Made by a program: the position numbers and the translations under genes. The notes under the pieces are model-generated. The model was given only the letters and a program-made list of their open reading frames with translations. It was not told the origin of the DNA and did not search any database. From positions 1 to 20,089 of the forward strand of contig JBEQBT010000030.1 in the NCBI GenBank assembly GCA_041639705.1: a stretch of DNA of 20,089 nt, in the 5' to 3' direction. The first letter of the stretch is position 1, and every line of letters starts with the position of its first letter. Source of the DNA: JARDZI01 sp041639705. GTDB lineage: Bacteria; Bacillota; Clostridia; Clostridiales; Caloramatoraceae. This document shows, one piece after another, positions 6,472 to 13,600 of this stretch.

Positions 6472-6936
6472 ATGGAGATAAAAGTGAAATTAAAGGATAT
6501 TATTGAATGCATGGAACTTAATAGTGATGAAATGAGAAGTTTTTTGAACATAAAGTCAAGGCAGATAATAACATTAACCATGGAAGACATGGAACTGTCT
6601 GATAGAGATAGTGATGATGAAAGAATTCCTAAATGGCAGAAAGAGCTAGTTCAGGCTGCAAAAGATATTGAAGAAAATTTTGAAGATTATCTAGAGTTGC
6701 CAGGTAAGTATGAAATAGATGAGTATGAGATTATGGAGGAGTTTTGTTCTAGTATTAAAAATGAAAATATATCAGCTGCATTTTATAATGCCATTAGGGG
6801 AAAAGGTGCCTTCAGAAGATTTAAGGACACTCTGAATAGATATAATCTTGAGGATAAATGGAATGTATATTATTATGAAGCACTGAAAGAAATAGCAATA
6901 GAGTGGTGTAAAGATAATGATTTGAATTTTGAATAA
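6472..6936 (+). CDS. UPF0158 family protein
   Basis: This 154-residue acidic protein matches the UPF0158 family (Pfam PF03682), which has no established biochemical role. The family hallmark is in its second half: EIDEYEIMEEFCSSI, then AIRGKGAFRRFKDTL, then W-YYEALKEIAIEWCKDND. The first half carries acidic stretches (DRDSDDERIP). It has no signal peptide or membrane segment, so it is probably cytoplasmic. GAGGAAGTGAG before the ATG provides the ribosome site. It is the only intact gene in a 2-kb stretch of scars, so it may be a solitary transcription unit. Confidence 0.85.
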   Translation: MEIKVKLKDIIECMELNSDEMRSFLNIKSRQIITLTMEDMELSDRDSDDERIPKWQKELVQAAKDIEENFEDYLELPGKYEIDEYEIMEEFCSSIKNENISAAFYNAIRGKGAFRRFKDTLNRYNLEDKWNVYYYEALKEIAIEWCKDNDLNFE

Positions 6937-7021
6937 GCTATTATCCATAACAAAATATACCCATTGTTGTTAAGGTGGTAGGTTCATTAGTTTATTTATA
7001 TAACTTATAAACCTGCATTTG

Positions 7022-7214
7022 TAATAAGGCTTGGAATACACAATAACAGGAAGCAAATATGCACCCTAAGGCTCTTAGGTGCCCTGGAAGGTTTCGTTGC
7101 ACTCCATTTTTTTGGAAGGTTTGGGATTAACCCTGGGAGGTGGCATATTATCATCAATAATGGCCTTATTTACGATAAGGGGTATTTATGCCCGATTGCA
7201 GGACTTCTTCCATT
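7022..7214 (+). pseudogene. degenerate duplicate of an internal ftsX segment
   Basis: The bases match 4823-5018 of the intact ftsX closely. Long shared blocks include AATACACAATAACAGG, TTAACCCTGGGAGGTGGCAT and TTTACGATAAGGGGTATTTA. Scattered substitutions and a net loss of three bases from several small indels break the frame. It covers the cytoplasmic loop, TM3 and the start of TM4. No start codon, ribosome site or remaining ftsX sequence flanks it. It is the relic of a partial duplication or of a lost second ftsX. Confidence 0.9.
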
Positions 7215-7312
7215 GATCATAGTAAATATGTCGGATGCGGTCGATGTATAAGAGTTTGCAAAGTGGACGATGTTAAGCTTGCTTCTGAAGAATTCAATGA
7301 TATTCTACACAA
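7212..7312 (+). pseudogene. degenerate ferredoxin-like [4Fe-4S] fragment
   Basis: Directly after the ftsX relic, one frame reads SIDHSKYVGCGRCIRVCKVD, then DVKLASEEF. This is a ferredoxin cluster motif (C-x2-C-x2-C-x3-C) in which the first Cys has become Tyr (TAT for TGT). There is no start signal. The frame runs into the palindrome at 7313 and stops inside it (TAA 7335-7337). It differs from the motifs of the EFR1 gene after the intact ftsX, so it is not simply a copy of that gene. Confidence 0.6.
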
Positions 7313-7358
7313 AAGGGAGTGTCCTAAACTACTTTAAAGTAGTTTAGGACACTCCCTT
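7313..7358. repeat. 46-bp perfect palindrome
   Basis: The 23 bases at 7313-7335 (AAGGGAGTGTCCTAAACTAC plus TTT) are followed without spacer by their exact reverse complement (7336-7358). There is no loop and no T-run, so it is not a simple terminator. It separates the ferredoxin scrap on the left from a truncated minus-strand gene on the right. The GGGAGTGTCC ends look like insertion-sequence terminal repeats joined after loss of the interior (inference). Confidence 0.95.
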
Positions 7359-7374
7359 GCTTATTACTTTATAC

Positions 7375-7506
7375 TTATGACTTTAAATATAAACTCTTAT
7401 TCTTGATTATATGGAATATTAGTGCATTCCCAAGCCCAGCAGCACAGCTCTGGAAAGCAATAATCAAGAACAATACAATACTAATTATACCTATAACTTT
7501 TTTCAT
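7375..7506 (-). pseudogene. truncated small membrane/lipoprotein gene
   Basis: A minus-strand frame of 43 residues starts at 7506, ten bases after AGGAGT (complement of 7517-7522). It begins MKKVIGIISIVLFLIIAFQS, then CAAGLGNAL. This is a lysine n-region, a hydrophobic segment and a QSCAAG motif that could be a lipobox. It resembles the N-terminus of small Firmicutes membrane proteins with a conserved FQSCAAG sequence. After residue ~30 the sequence becomes unrelated-looking (IFHIIKNKSLYLKS) and ends 17 bases before the 46-bp palindrome, which suggests truncation there. Confidence 0.5.
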
Positions 7507-7614
7507 AATAGAATCTACTCCTAATAATTTTCATATTATAGTCATTAGCCAAAAGTATAATTAATCATGCTTTAATTTTACAAAAAAATAAAAAAACCTG
7601 GCATAAGAGCATAA

Positions 7615-7828
7615 AGTGACAGCGAAACCTCCGAAAAAGTAACCTTATATAAAAAATATGAATTTTGTGATTTTTGTATTTCAAAATGGAGACAAACAGG
7701 ATCAAATCTGCTTACTTATTGAACAAGGGGCTATTAGAGATTCCAATTTTATCTATTATGAAAGTTTCTTTGCCCTAAAATTCATCATTTTTTTAAATGG
7801 TGCCTTTTTTGGAGGTTTCACAGCCACT
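7615..7828. repeat. 214-bp stretch bounded by 25-bp imperfect inverted repeats
   Basis: Bases 7615-7639 (containing GCGAAACCTCCGAAAAAG) pair with 7804-7828 (containing TTTTTTGGAGGTTTCACAGC), 21 of 25 positions. The layout is that of a MITE or a very small decayed element. A 75-codon frame at 7658-7885 overlaps it, but it lacks a ribosome site and has a low-complexity hydrophobic tail. I therefore do not call it a gene. The rest of 7507-7975 shows only AT-rich DNA. Confidence 0.45.
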
Positions 7829-7975
7829 CTTAAATCAATAATAATTGGTTGTATTTATTATATTATGATAAAATACCATACATAAGGAAAGTCATTTTAT
7901 TTAAAATTAAATGAAAAAAGTATGAAAAAATTAAATAATAAATAGTGTTTTAATTTATAGTGGAGGAAGAAATTA

Positions 7976-8938
7976 ATGAAGATAGTCGTTTTAGATGGTT
8001 ACACACTAAACCCTGGAGATTTATCATGGAAAGGTTTGGAGGAACTTGGAGAGTTAATAATTCACGATAGAACACCTGAGGACAAGGTGCCAGAGAAAAT
8101 AGGGGATGCAGAAATTGTATTCACAAATAAGACTCCCATAACAAGGGATACCATTGATAAAACAAATATAAAATTTATAGGTGTTCTTGCAACTGGCTAC
8201 AATATTGTTGATGTTGCTGCTGCAAGGGAAAGAGGAATACCTGTTACTAACGTGCCTGCTTATAGCACACCTTCAGTTGCACAGATGGTTTTTGCACATA
8301 TTCTTGAAATCTGCAATCATGTTGCAGCACATAACGATGCAGTAATAAAGGGAGATTGGAGCAGTAGTCCAGACTTTTGCTTTTGGAACTATCCACTTAT
8401 AGAGCTTGCAGGAAAGACCCTCGGTATAGTAGGCTATGGAAGAATAGGTCAAAGCACTGGCGTCATAGCACAAGCCTTTGGAATGAAGGTCCTTGCGGTT
8501 GCCAACCACCCAAATAGGGCACTGGAAAATGAAAGCATGAAGTACGTTGATTTGGATGAACTCCTTTCAAATTCAGATATTATTAGTCTTCATTGTCCCC
8601 TGATTGAAAGTACAAAGGGAATCATAAACAAGAGCACAATTGCAAAGATGAAGGACGGAGTAATACTAATAAATACCTCCAGGGGTTCCCTTGTTATTGA
8701 GGAGGATCTGGCAGAGGCATTAAACAGCGGTAAAATATATGCTGCAGGAGTTGATGTGGTGACCTCGGAACCAATAAAGAGGGATAATCCACTGCTTAAG
8801 GCTAAAAACCTTTTCATTACCCCACACATTGCATGGGCACCAAAGGAAGCTAGAGCAAGGCTTATGAATATTACAGTTGAAAATCTCAAGGCGTTTTTAA
8901 ATGGAAACTCTGCAAATGTGGTTAACACCGCAAAGTGA
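7976..8938 (+). CDS. NAD-dependent D-2-hydroxyacid dehydrogenase (hydroxypyruvate/glycerate dehydrogenase-like)
   Basis: This 320-residue cytoplasmic enzyme reversibly reduces 2-keto acids to D-2-hydroxyacids. A substrate-binding domain made of both ends flanks a Rossmann domain. Visible features are the substrate loop LATGYNIVD (71-79), the dinucleotide loop GYGRIG (153-158), and the catalytic triad Arg236 (NTSRGSLV), Glu265 (TSEP) and His284 (PHIAW). The segment FWNYPLIELAGKTLGIVG is typical of hydroxypyruvate reductase/glycerate dehydrogenase, the most likely activity. At the end of the second Rossmann strand (KVLAVANHPN, 171-180) the acidic residue that usually selects NAD is absent, so cofactor preference is open. 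GGAGGAAG just before the ATG is the ribosome site. It stands alone, with the RAYT element starting 27 bases after its stop. Confidence 0.9.
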   Translation: MKIVVLDGYTLNPGDLSWKGLEELGELIIHDRTPEDKVPEKIGDAEIVFTNKTPITRDTIDKTNIKFIGVLATGYNIVDVAAARERGIPVTNVPAYSTPSVAQMVFAHILEICNHVAAHNDAVIKGDWSSSPDFCFWNYPLIELAGKTLGIVGYGRIGQSTGVIAQAFGMKVLAVANHPNRALENESMKYVDLDELLSNSDIISLHCPLIESTKGIINKSTIAKMKDGVILINTSRGSLVIEEDLAEALNSGKIYAAGVDVVTSEPIKRDNPLLKAKNLFITPHIAWAPKEARARLMNITVENLKAFLNGNSANVVNTAK

Positions 8939-8965
8939 CAGAGACCTAAGAAGAATGCACCTAAC

Positions 8966-8989
8966 TGGCAGCCATATGACTTATTACTT
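8966..8989 (+). repeat. left terminal arm of the RAYT element
   Basis: These 24 bases are identical to the left halves of the small elements at 10552-10613 and 17090-17149. The arm begins 27 bases after the dehydrogenase stop codon. Confidence 0.9.
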
Positions 8990-9051
8990 ATTTTAAAATC
9001 CGCAGGAATAAATATAATAAAAGTGGCAAGACTCTTGCTAGAGGTGAGTCT

Positions 9052-9906
9052 ATGTCAAATAGAGAAAGAGGAAATTTTGAAGGAGCTATTCATCATGTAT
9101 GGCAAAGGGGAAATAACAGAGAGTATATATTTCAAGACAGTAACACTAAGGGATTTTTCATAAATCAACTAAAAGAATATAATAAGAAATTTGATTATAA
9201 CCTACTTGCATATGTTATAATGGACAATCATTACCACCTATTGATTCAAACCTTTAAAGATGAAATAGGAGAAGTGATGTTTAATATTAATAATGTAACT
9301 GGAAAATTTATAAAAGATAATTTAAAACGCAGTGGGCATGTTTTTCAAGGAAGATATAACAGTAAGCTTGTTCAAACAAATGAGTACTTCCTTTGGCTTA
9401 TAAGATATATACATAGAAATCCTTTGCGAGCAAAAATATGCAATAAGGTAGGAGAATATAGTTGGAGCAGCCACAGAATTTATTTAAAAGGCTACTCTGA
9501 TTTTATGAACATCGATTTCCCATTATCAATATTTGATTCTGACAAAAGGAAGGCAATCGGGCTCTACTTAAAGCTTGTGAATTCTGAATGTGATGCTGAA
9601 ACGGCTGAAAAGGATTTTGAATTTTACAATAAGCAGTTAAGTCAATGTAAAGGTAAAAATATATATACAGATATAAGATTTAAGTTGCCAAGAAGGCTGT
9701 TAATTGAAGAGATTATTCAATCACTTAACCTACAACCTGAGGATATTAATCTACTAACTTCAGGTTGTAGGAAAAGATATTTAACTGATATCAAAGTTGC
9801 TTTAATTAAAAAAGCTCTAGAGGAAAAGTACACTCTTTCAGAGATTGCAGCATATCTTAATACCACACAATCAGCTGTTTCCAAGATAATCCTGAGGAAT
9901 GAATAA
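9052..9906 (+). CDS. REP-associated tyrosine transposase (RAYT, Y1/HUH family)
   Basis: This 284-residue protein is an IS200-like single-strand DNA transposase domain plus a C-terminal helix-turn-helix. The HUH metal site is HYH at 60-62 in YVIMDNHYHLLIQT. The family motif FQGRYNSKLVQTNEYFLWLI then RYIHRNPLRAK follows. The nucleophile is probably Tyr112, with Tyr119 as the alternative. Residues ~240-284 (DIKVALIKKALEEKYTLSEI, then AAYLNTTQSAVSKII) form a DNA-binding HTH common in Firmicutes RAYTs. GAGGTGAG (9041-9048) is the ribosome site. Just upstream a small hairpin, GCAAG-ACT-CTTGC (9026-9038), could limit translation, as in IS200. The gene is intact and complete, so the element may still be active. 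RAYTs cut and join at palindromic REP sequences, and here the matching palindromes are visible at the element ends and elsewhere in the window. Confidence 0.9.
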   Translation: MSNRERGNFEGAIHHVWQRGNNREYIFQDSNTKGFFINQLKEYNKKFDYNLLAYVIMDNHYHLLIQTFKDEIGEVMFNINNVTGKFIKDNLKRSGHVFQGRYNSKLVQTNEYFLWLIRYIHRNPLRAKICNKVGEYSWSSHRIYLKGYSDFMNIDFPLSIFDSDKRKAIGLYLKLVNSECDAETAEKDFEFYNKQLSQCKGKNIYTDIRFKLPRRLLIEEIIQSLNLQPEDINLLTSGCRKRYLTDIKVALIKKALEEKYTLSEIAAYLNTTQSAVSKIILRNE

Positions 9907-9929
9907 GTAATAACTCATATGGCTGCCAT
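9899..9929 (+). repeat. right terminal arm of the RAYT element
   Basis: TGAATAAGTAATAACTCATA followed by TGGCTGCCA contains the last Glu codon and TAA stop of the transposase. It recurs without change at 17121-17149, inside a copy that carries no transposase gene. It recurs with slight change at 10586-10612. Confidence 0.9.
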
Positions 9930-10006
9930 TGTTTAATTGGGACTTCATTCTGGTTCAATTTACCCTCTTTATATTGCTGCAGTTTTTTCTGAAACTCATT
10001 ATTCAT
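9930..10006 (-). pseudogene. anti-sigma factor gene, first ~25 codons only
   Basis: On the minus strand AAGGAGG (complement of 10014-10020) leads to an ATG at 10006-10004 that overlaps the sigma-factor stop by 8 bases, a classic translationally coupled sigma/anti-sigma arrangement. The peptide MNNEFQKKLQQYKEGKLNQN, then EVPIKQ, resembles the N-terminus of Bacillus/Clostridium anti-sigma factors that begin with an EFxxKLxxYKEGKLxxxE pattern. Continuity is lost exactly where the RAYT right arm begins, so the membrane and extracytoplasmic parts are gone. The far side of the RAYT element (8939-8965) does not continue the gene, so DNA was deleted as well. Confidence 0.6.
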
Positions 10007-10489
10007 TAATATTCCTCCTTAAGGATCTAAGAGTTTTTCTAGCCCTGTAAATCAAATTTGTCACTGCTGAAGTACTAATGCCTAAAATATCTCCTGCTTG
10101 TTGATTTGAAAGTTCATTTACCAGGCATAATAGTACTGCCTGACGCTGATTTTCGGGAAGTTGTCTAATTAGTATAAAAGCTAACCTGGTACTTTCCTTA
10201 AGTATTAGTCCATTAGTAAAATCCTGTACCTTAATTTCATTCAAAAAGTTATCCTGGCGAAAATCCAATCTTCTGTTTTTTTTAACATAATCAACGTAAA
10301 GGTTATGAGCAACGGTTAACAACCAGGATTTAATACTCTCATTAGGGAATTGAAGAACGCATAATGCCTTAGTAAATGTTTCCTGCGTCAAATCCTCTGC
10401 TGTCTGATGATTATATGTAAGTCCATAAGGTATCTATAAACATATGACAAATACTCGTTATAGATTTTAATAAATATGTCATTCTCCAA
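9999..10489 (-). pseudogene. ECF-type RNA polymerase sigma factor, frameshifted
   Basis: Two minus-strand frames together make a standard ~160-residue ECF sigma factor. The first starts at TTG 10489-10487, five bases after GGAGGTGA (complement of 10495-10502), and gives ENDIFIKIYNEYLSYVYRYL then MDL. The second continues TYNHQTAEDLTQETFTKAL, completing region 2. It then gives the region 4 helix-turn-helix LPENQRQAVLLCLVNELSNQ, QAGDILGISTSAVTNLIYRA, to a stop at 9999. Joining them needs one extra base near 10418-10421 (GACTT-ACATAT for expected GACTTAACATAT), so a single-base deletion or a sequencing error splits the gene. It overlaps a truncated anti-sigma gene. With its antagonist destroyed, loss of the sigma factor by frameshift would be a logical compensating change (inference). 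Confidence 0.8.
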
Positions 10490-10551
10490 ACCGTCACCTC
10501 CATCCATCTCGTTAACTAGTATCTTTATATATACGATTAAGTTGGCATTAA

Positions 10552-10613
10552 AATGGCAGCCATATGACTTATTACTTTTGATATAATAAGTCATAACTCA
10601 TATGGCTGCCATT
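10552..10613. mobile_element. RAYT-derived miniature element 1 (62 bp)
   Basis: AATGGCAGCCATATGACTTA with TTACTTTT (left) and ATAAGTCATAACTCATATGG with CTGCCATT (right) are joined by six bases. The left half equals the RAYT left arm. The right half equals the right arm except one base (C for A in AAGTCATAACTC). The whole folds into one long hairpin. It lies between the broken sigma gene and polC, about 80 bases before the polC start. Confidence 0.9.
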
Positions 10614-10614
10614 T

Positions 10615-10632
10615 CTCTTTCTCTTTCTCTTT
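10615..10632 (+). repeat. CTCTTT hexamer repeated three times
   Basis: Three exact copies of CTCTTT follow the miniature element and precede a possible -10 box of polC, TATAAT at 10647-10652. Copy-number change here could alter promoter spacing, but no -35 box is clear. Confidence 0.6.
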
Positions 10633-10693
10633 TTGGTTTTATCTTATATAATAGTAACATACTAAAAGTTTTTGGAAGAGGGTAAAAGAGAAC

Positions 10694-13600
10694 ATGAAAA
10701 GAATAAATGAAATTTTTAGTGATTATGAAGCAGGGGATAACATAAATACTGCAATTGTAGAAGAGGTAGTTTTAAGAAAAGGAACTAAAACCCTGGAAAT
10801 GAAAATCAGCACTGATAAATATATTGAAGCAGGAGAATTAGAAAGCCTTAATATGTTTATAAGAGAAAGATTTTCATTAGAAGATTCTAAAATCACTGTG
10901 GAGCATGCTCCTGGAAGGTCTAAAAAGCCCATGGGAGAGGAATTGAAAAATATTGTATTGACCTTGGCAGATAAATATCCTGCCTTAAAAGCGGTGCTGA
11001 ATAACAGCGAAATTGAAGTGACTGGCAATACTATAAATTTTAATTTTAAAGTTCTAGTATCAGATATTTTAAAATCCATGGATTATGATAAAAAAATAAA
11101 TAAGGATCTAAGGAACCTATACGGCACAGAATATAAAATTAATTTTGTTGATAAAGTAAGTCCTGAAGAATTAATAAAGCAGCAAGAGGGAACACATGAA
11201 AGTGAAATTCTGTTTACCAAAAAAGAAATTAAAGAACTCCCAGGCAATTATGAATCTGAATTACCCAGGCCAGCTGCAGAAAAAAAACAGGGAATAAAAG
11301 CAGAAACCAATGGGAAAAAATCTGACCCATTCTTGATATTTGGAAGAAGTACCAAAATTAAGGAATCTATTATAAAAATTACTGACATTACACCTGATGA
11401 GGGAAGGATAGCTATAGAGGGTGAAATATCCAATATAGAGGCAAAGGAATTAAAAAGCGGCAAAACATTAGTTTCATTTGATATATATGATGGCTCAAGC
11501 TCCATAACCTGCAAGTCCTTCTTGAAGCCTGAAGAAAATGGCGAGGTATTATCCAGGCTGGAAAAGGCTAAGGCAGTGAGGCTTGCCGGAAATGCAAGCT
11601 ATAGTAATTTTTCCGGTGAAATTGAGATTATTGCAAATACCATAATAGAAACAGAAGGCAGGAAGAAGGCTAAGAGGCAGGATAATGCAGAGGCTAAGAG
11701 GGTAGAGCTGCACATGCATACACAAATGAGTCAGATGGATGCTATGAACAGCGCTACTGATTTGATTAAGAGAGCCATGAGCTGGGGAATGAAATCCATT
11801 GCCATAACGGATCATGGAGTGGTGCAGGCCTTTCCTGAGGCACATAAACTTTTAGGAAGAGATAATCCCAATATGAAGATTATATATGGAGTGGAGGCCT
11901 ATTTGGCTCCGGATAAGAAGCCCTCTGTAACAAACCCCAAGGGACAGAGTATTGATACCACCTATTGTGTGCTGGATTTAGAAACCACAGGCTTTTCAGC
12001 AGCAACAGAAAAGATTACTGAAATAGGAATCATGAAGCTGGAGGGCGGAAAGGTAATAGATCAATTCAGCTGCTTTGTAAATCCTGAAAAGCCTATTTCC
12101 CCAAGGGTTGTGGAGGTTACCAATATAACTGATGATATGGTAAGGGATGCTGAAACCATAGATAAGGTATTTCCTAAAATGCTGGATTTTATTAATGGAA
12201 GCGTTTTGGTTGCCCATAATGCATCATTTGATGTAGGCTTTCTAAAGCATAATGCAAGGGTATTAGGCTATGAATTCGATTTTACATACCTGGACACCTT
12301 GTCCTTAGCACAAGAATTATTCCCTGATTTTAAAACCTATAAATTAGGAAGAATTGCTAAAAACCTTGGCATAAAGGTGGAGGTTGCTCATAGAGCCTTA
12401 GATGATGTGGATACCACTGTTAAAATGTTTAATGTAATGCTTGAAAAGCTGAAGGAAAGAGGAGCTAAAACCCTTGAGGATATAGATAAATATGGTTCTG
12501 ATGAGGAATCTAAAAAGGAGGAGTATAAAAAGCTTAGAACCTATCATGCAATAATATTTGCAAAGGATTATGTAGGTTTGAAGAATTTATACAAGCTGGT
12601 GTCCTATTCGAATTTGGATTATTTTTATAAAAAGCCCCGCATATTAAAGAGTCTGTATAAAGTATATTCGGAGGGCTTAATAATTGGCAGTGCCTGCAGT
12701 GAAGGGGAGCTGTATCAGGCAATACTCCTTGGAAAATCAGATGAGGAAATTGAAGCCATTGCAGAGGAGTACGATTATTTAGAAATACAGCCCCTGGAAA
12801 ATAATAATTATTTAGTAAGGACAGAGCAGGTACCTGATAGAGAATATCTGAAGGGAATCAATAGAAAAATTGTAGCCCTGGGAGAAAAATTAAATAAGCC
12901 AGTAGTGGCCACAGGAGATGTTCACTTCATGGATCCTGAGGATGAGATATACAGGCGTATACTGGAAGCAGGACAGGGCTTTAAGGATGCAGATAATCAG
13001 GCTCCCTTATATTTAAGAACCACCGAGGAGATGCTGGCCGAATTTTCCTATTTAGGAGCGAAAAAAGCCTATGAGGTGGTAGTTACAAATACTAATATGA
13101 TATCAGATATGTGCCAGCAGATCAGCCCTATTTCACTGGAAAAAGCCACACCACACATAGAGGGCTGCGAGCATACAATTAAGGATATTGCCTATAGGAA
13201 AGCCCATGAGCTGTATGGAGACCCACTGCCGGAACTTGTTCAGCAAAGAGTGGATAGGGAGCTGGATTCTATTATAAAAAATGGTTTCTCAGTAATGTAT
13301 ATTATCGCTCAAAAGCTGGTATGGAAATCAAATGAGGATGGCTACCTGGTAGGCTCCAGAGGCTCCGTTGGTTCCTCTGTTGTAGCATATTTGACAGGGA
13401 TAACTGAAGTAAATGCACTGCAGCCCCATTACAGGTGCCCTGGCTGCAAGTATTCAGACTTTACAGACTACGGCTATAAAAACGGCTTTGACTTGCCGGA
13501 TAAGCTTTGTCCCGTTTGTGGAGAAAAGCTGGCTAAGGATGGCATAGATATACCCTTTGAAACCTTCCTAGGCTTCAATGGAGATAAGGAGCCTGATATA

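Larger units (their letters stand above)
8966..9929 (+). mobile_element. RAYT element (transposase gene with paired terminal arms)
   Basis: The 964-bp unit starts with TGGCAGCCATATGACTTATT (8966 on) and ends with AATAACTCATATGGCTGCCA (to 9929). The two ends are near-perfect reverse complements (20 of 21 over the GGCAGCC...TTAC core, one G/C difference). The transposase gene is between them, and its stop codon lies inside the right arm. The same ends brought together make the short elements at 10552-10613 and 17090-17149. The palindromic ends fit hairpin recognition by Y1/HUH transposases. No target duplication is visible, as expected for that single-strand mechanism. Confidence 0.85.

Noticed and set aside
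7658..7885. 75-codon open frame as a membrane protein gene
   Set aside because: No ribosome binding site, low-complexity AT-rich content, and it spans one inverted repeat of a MITE-like unit.
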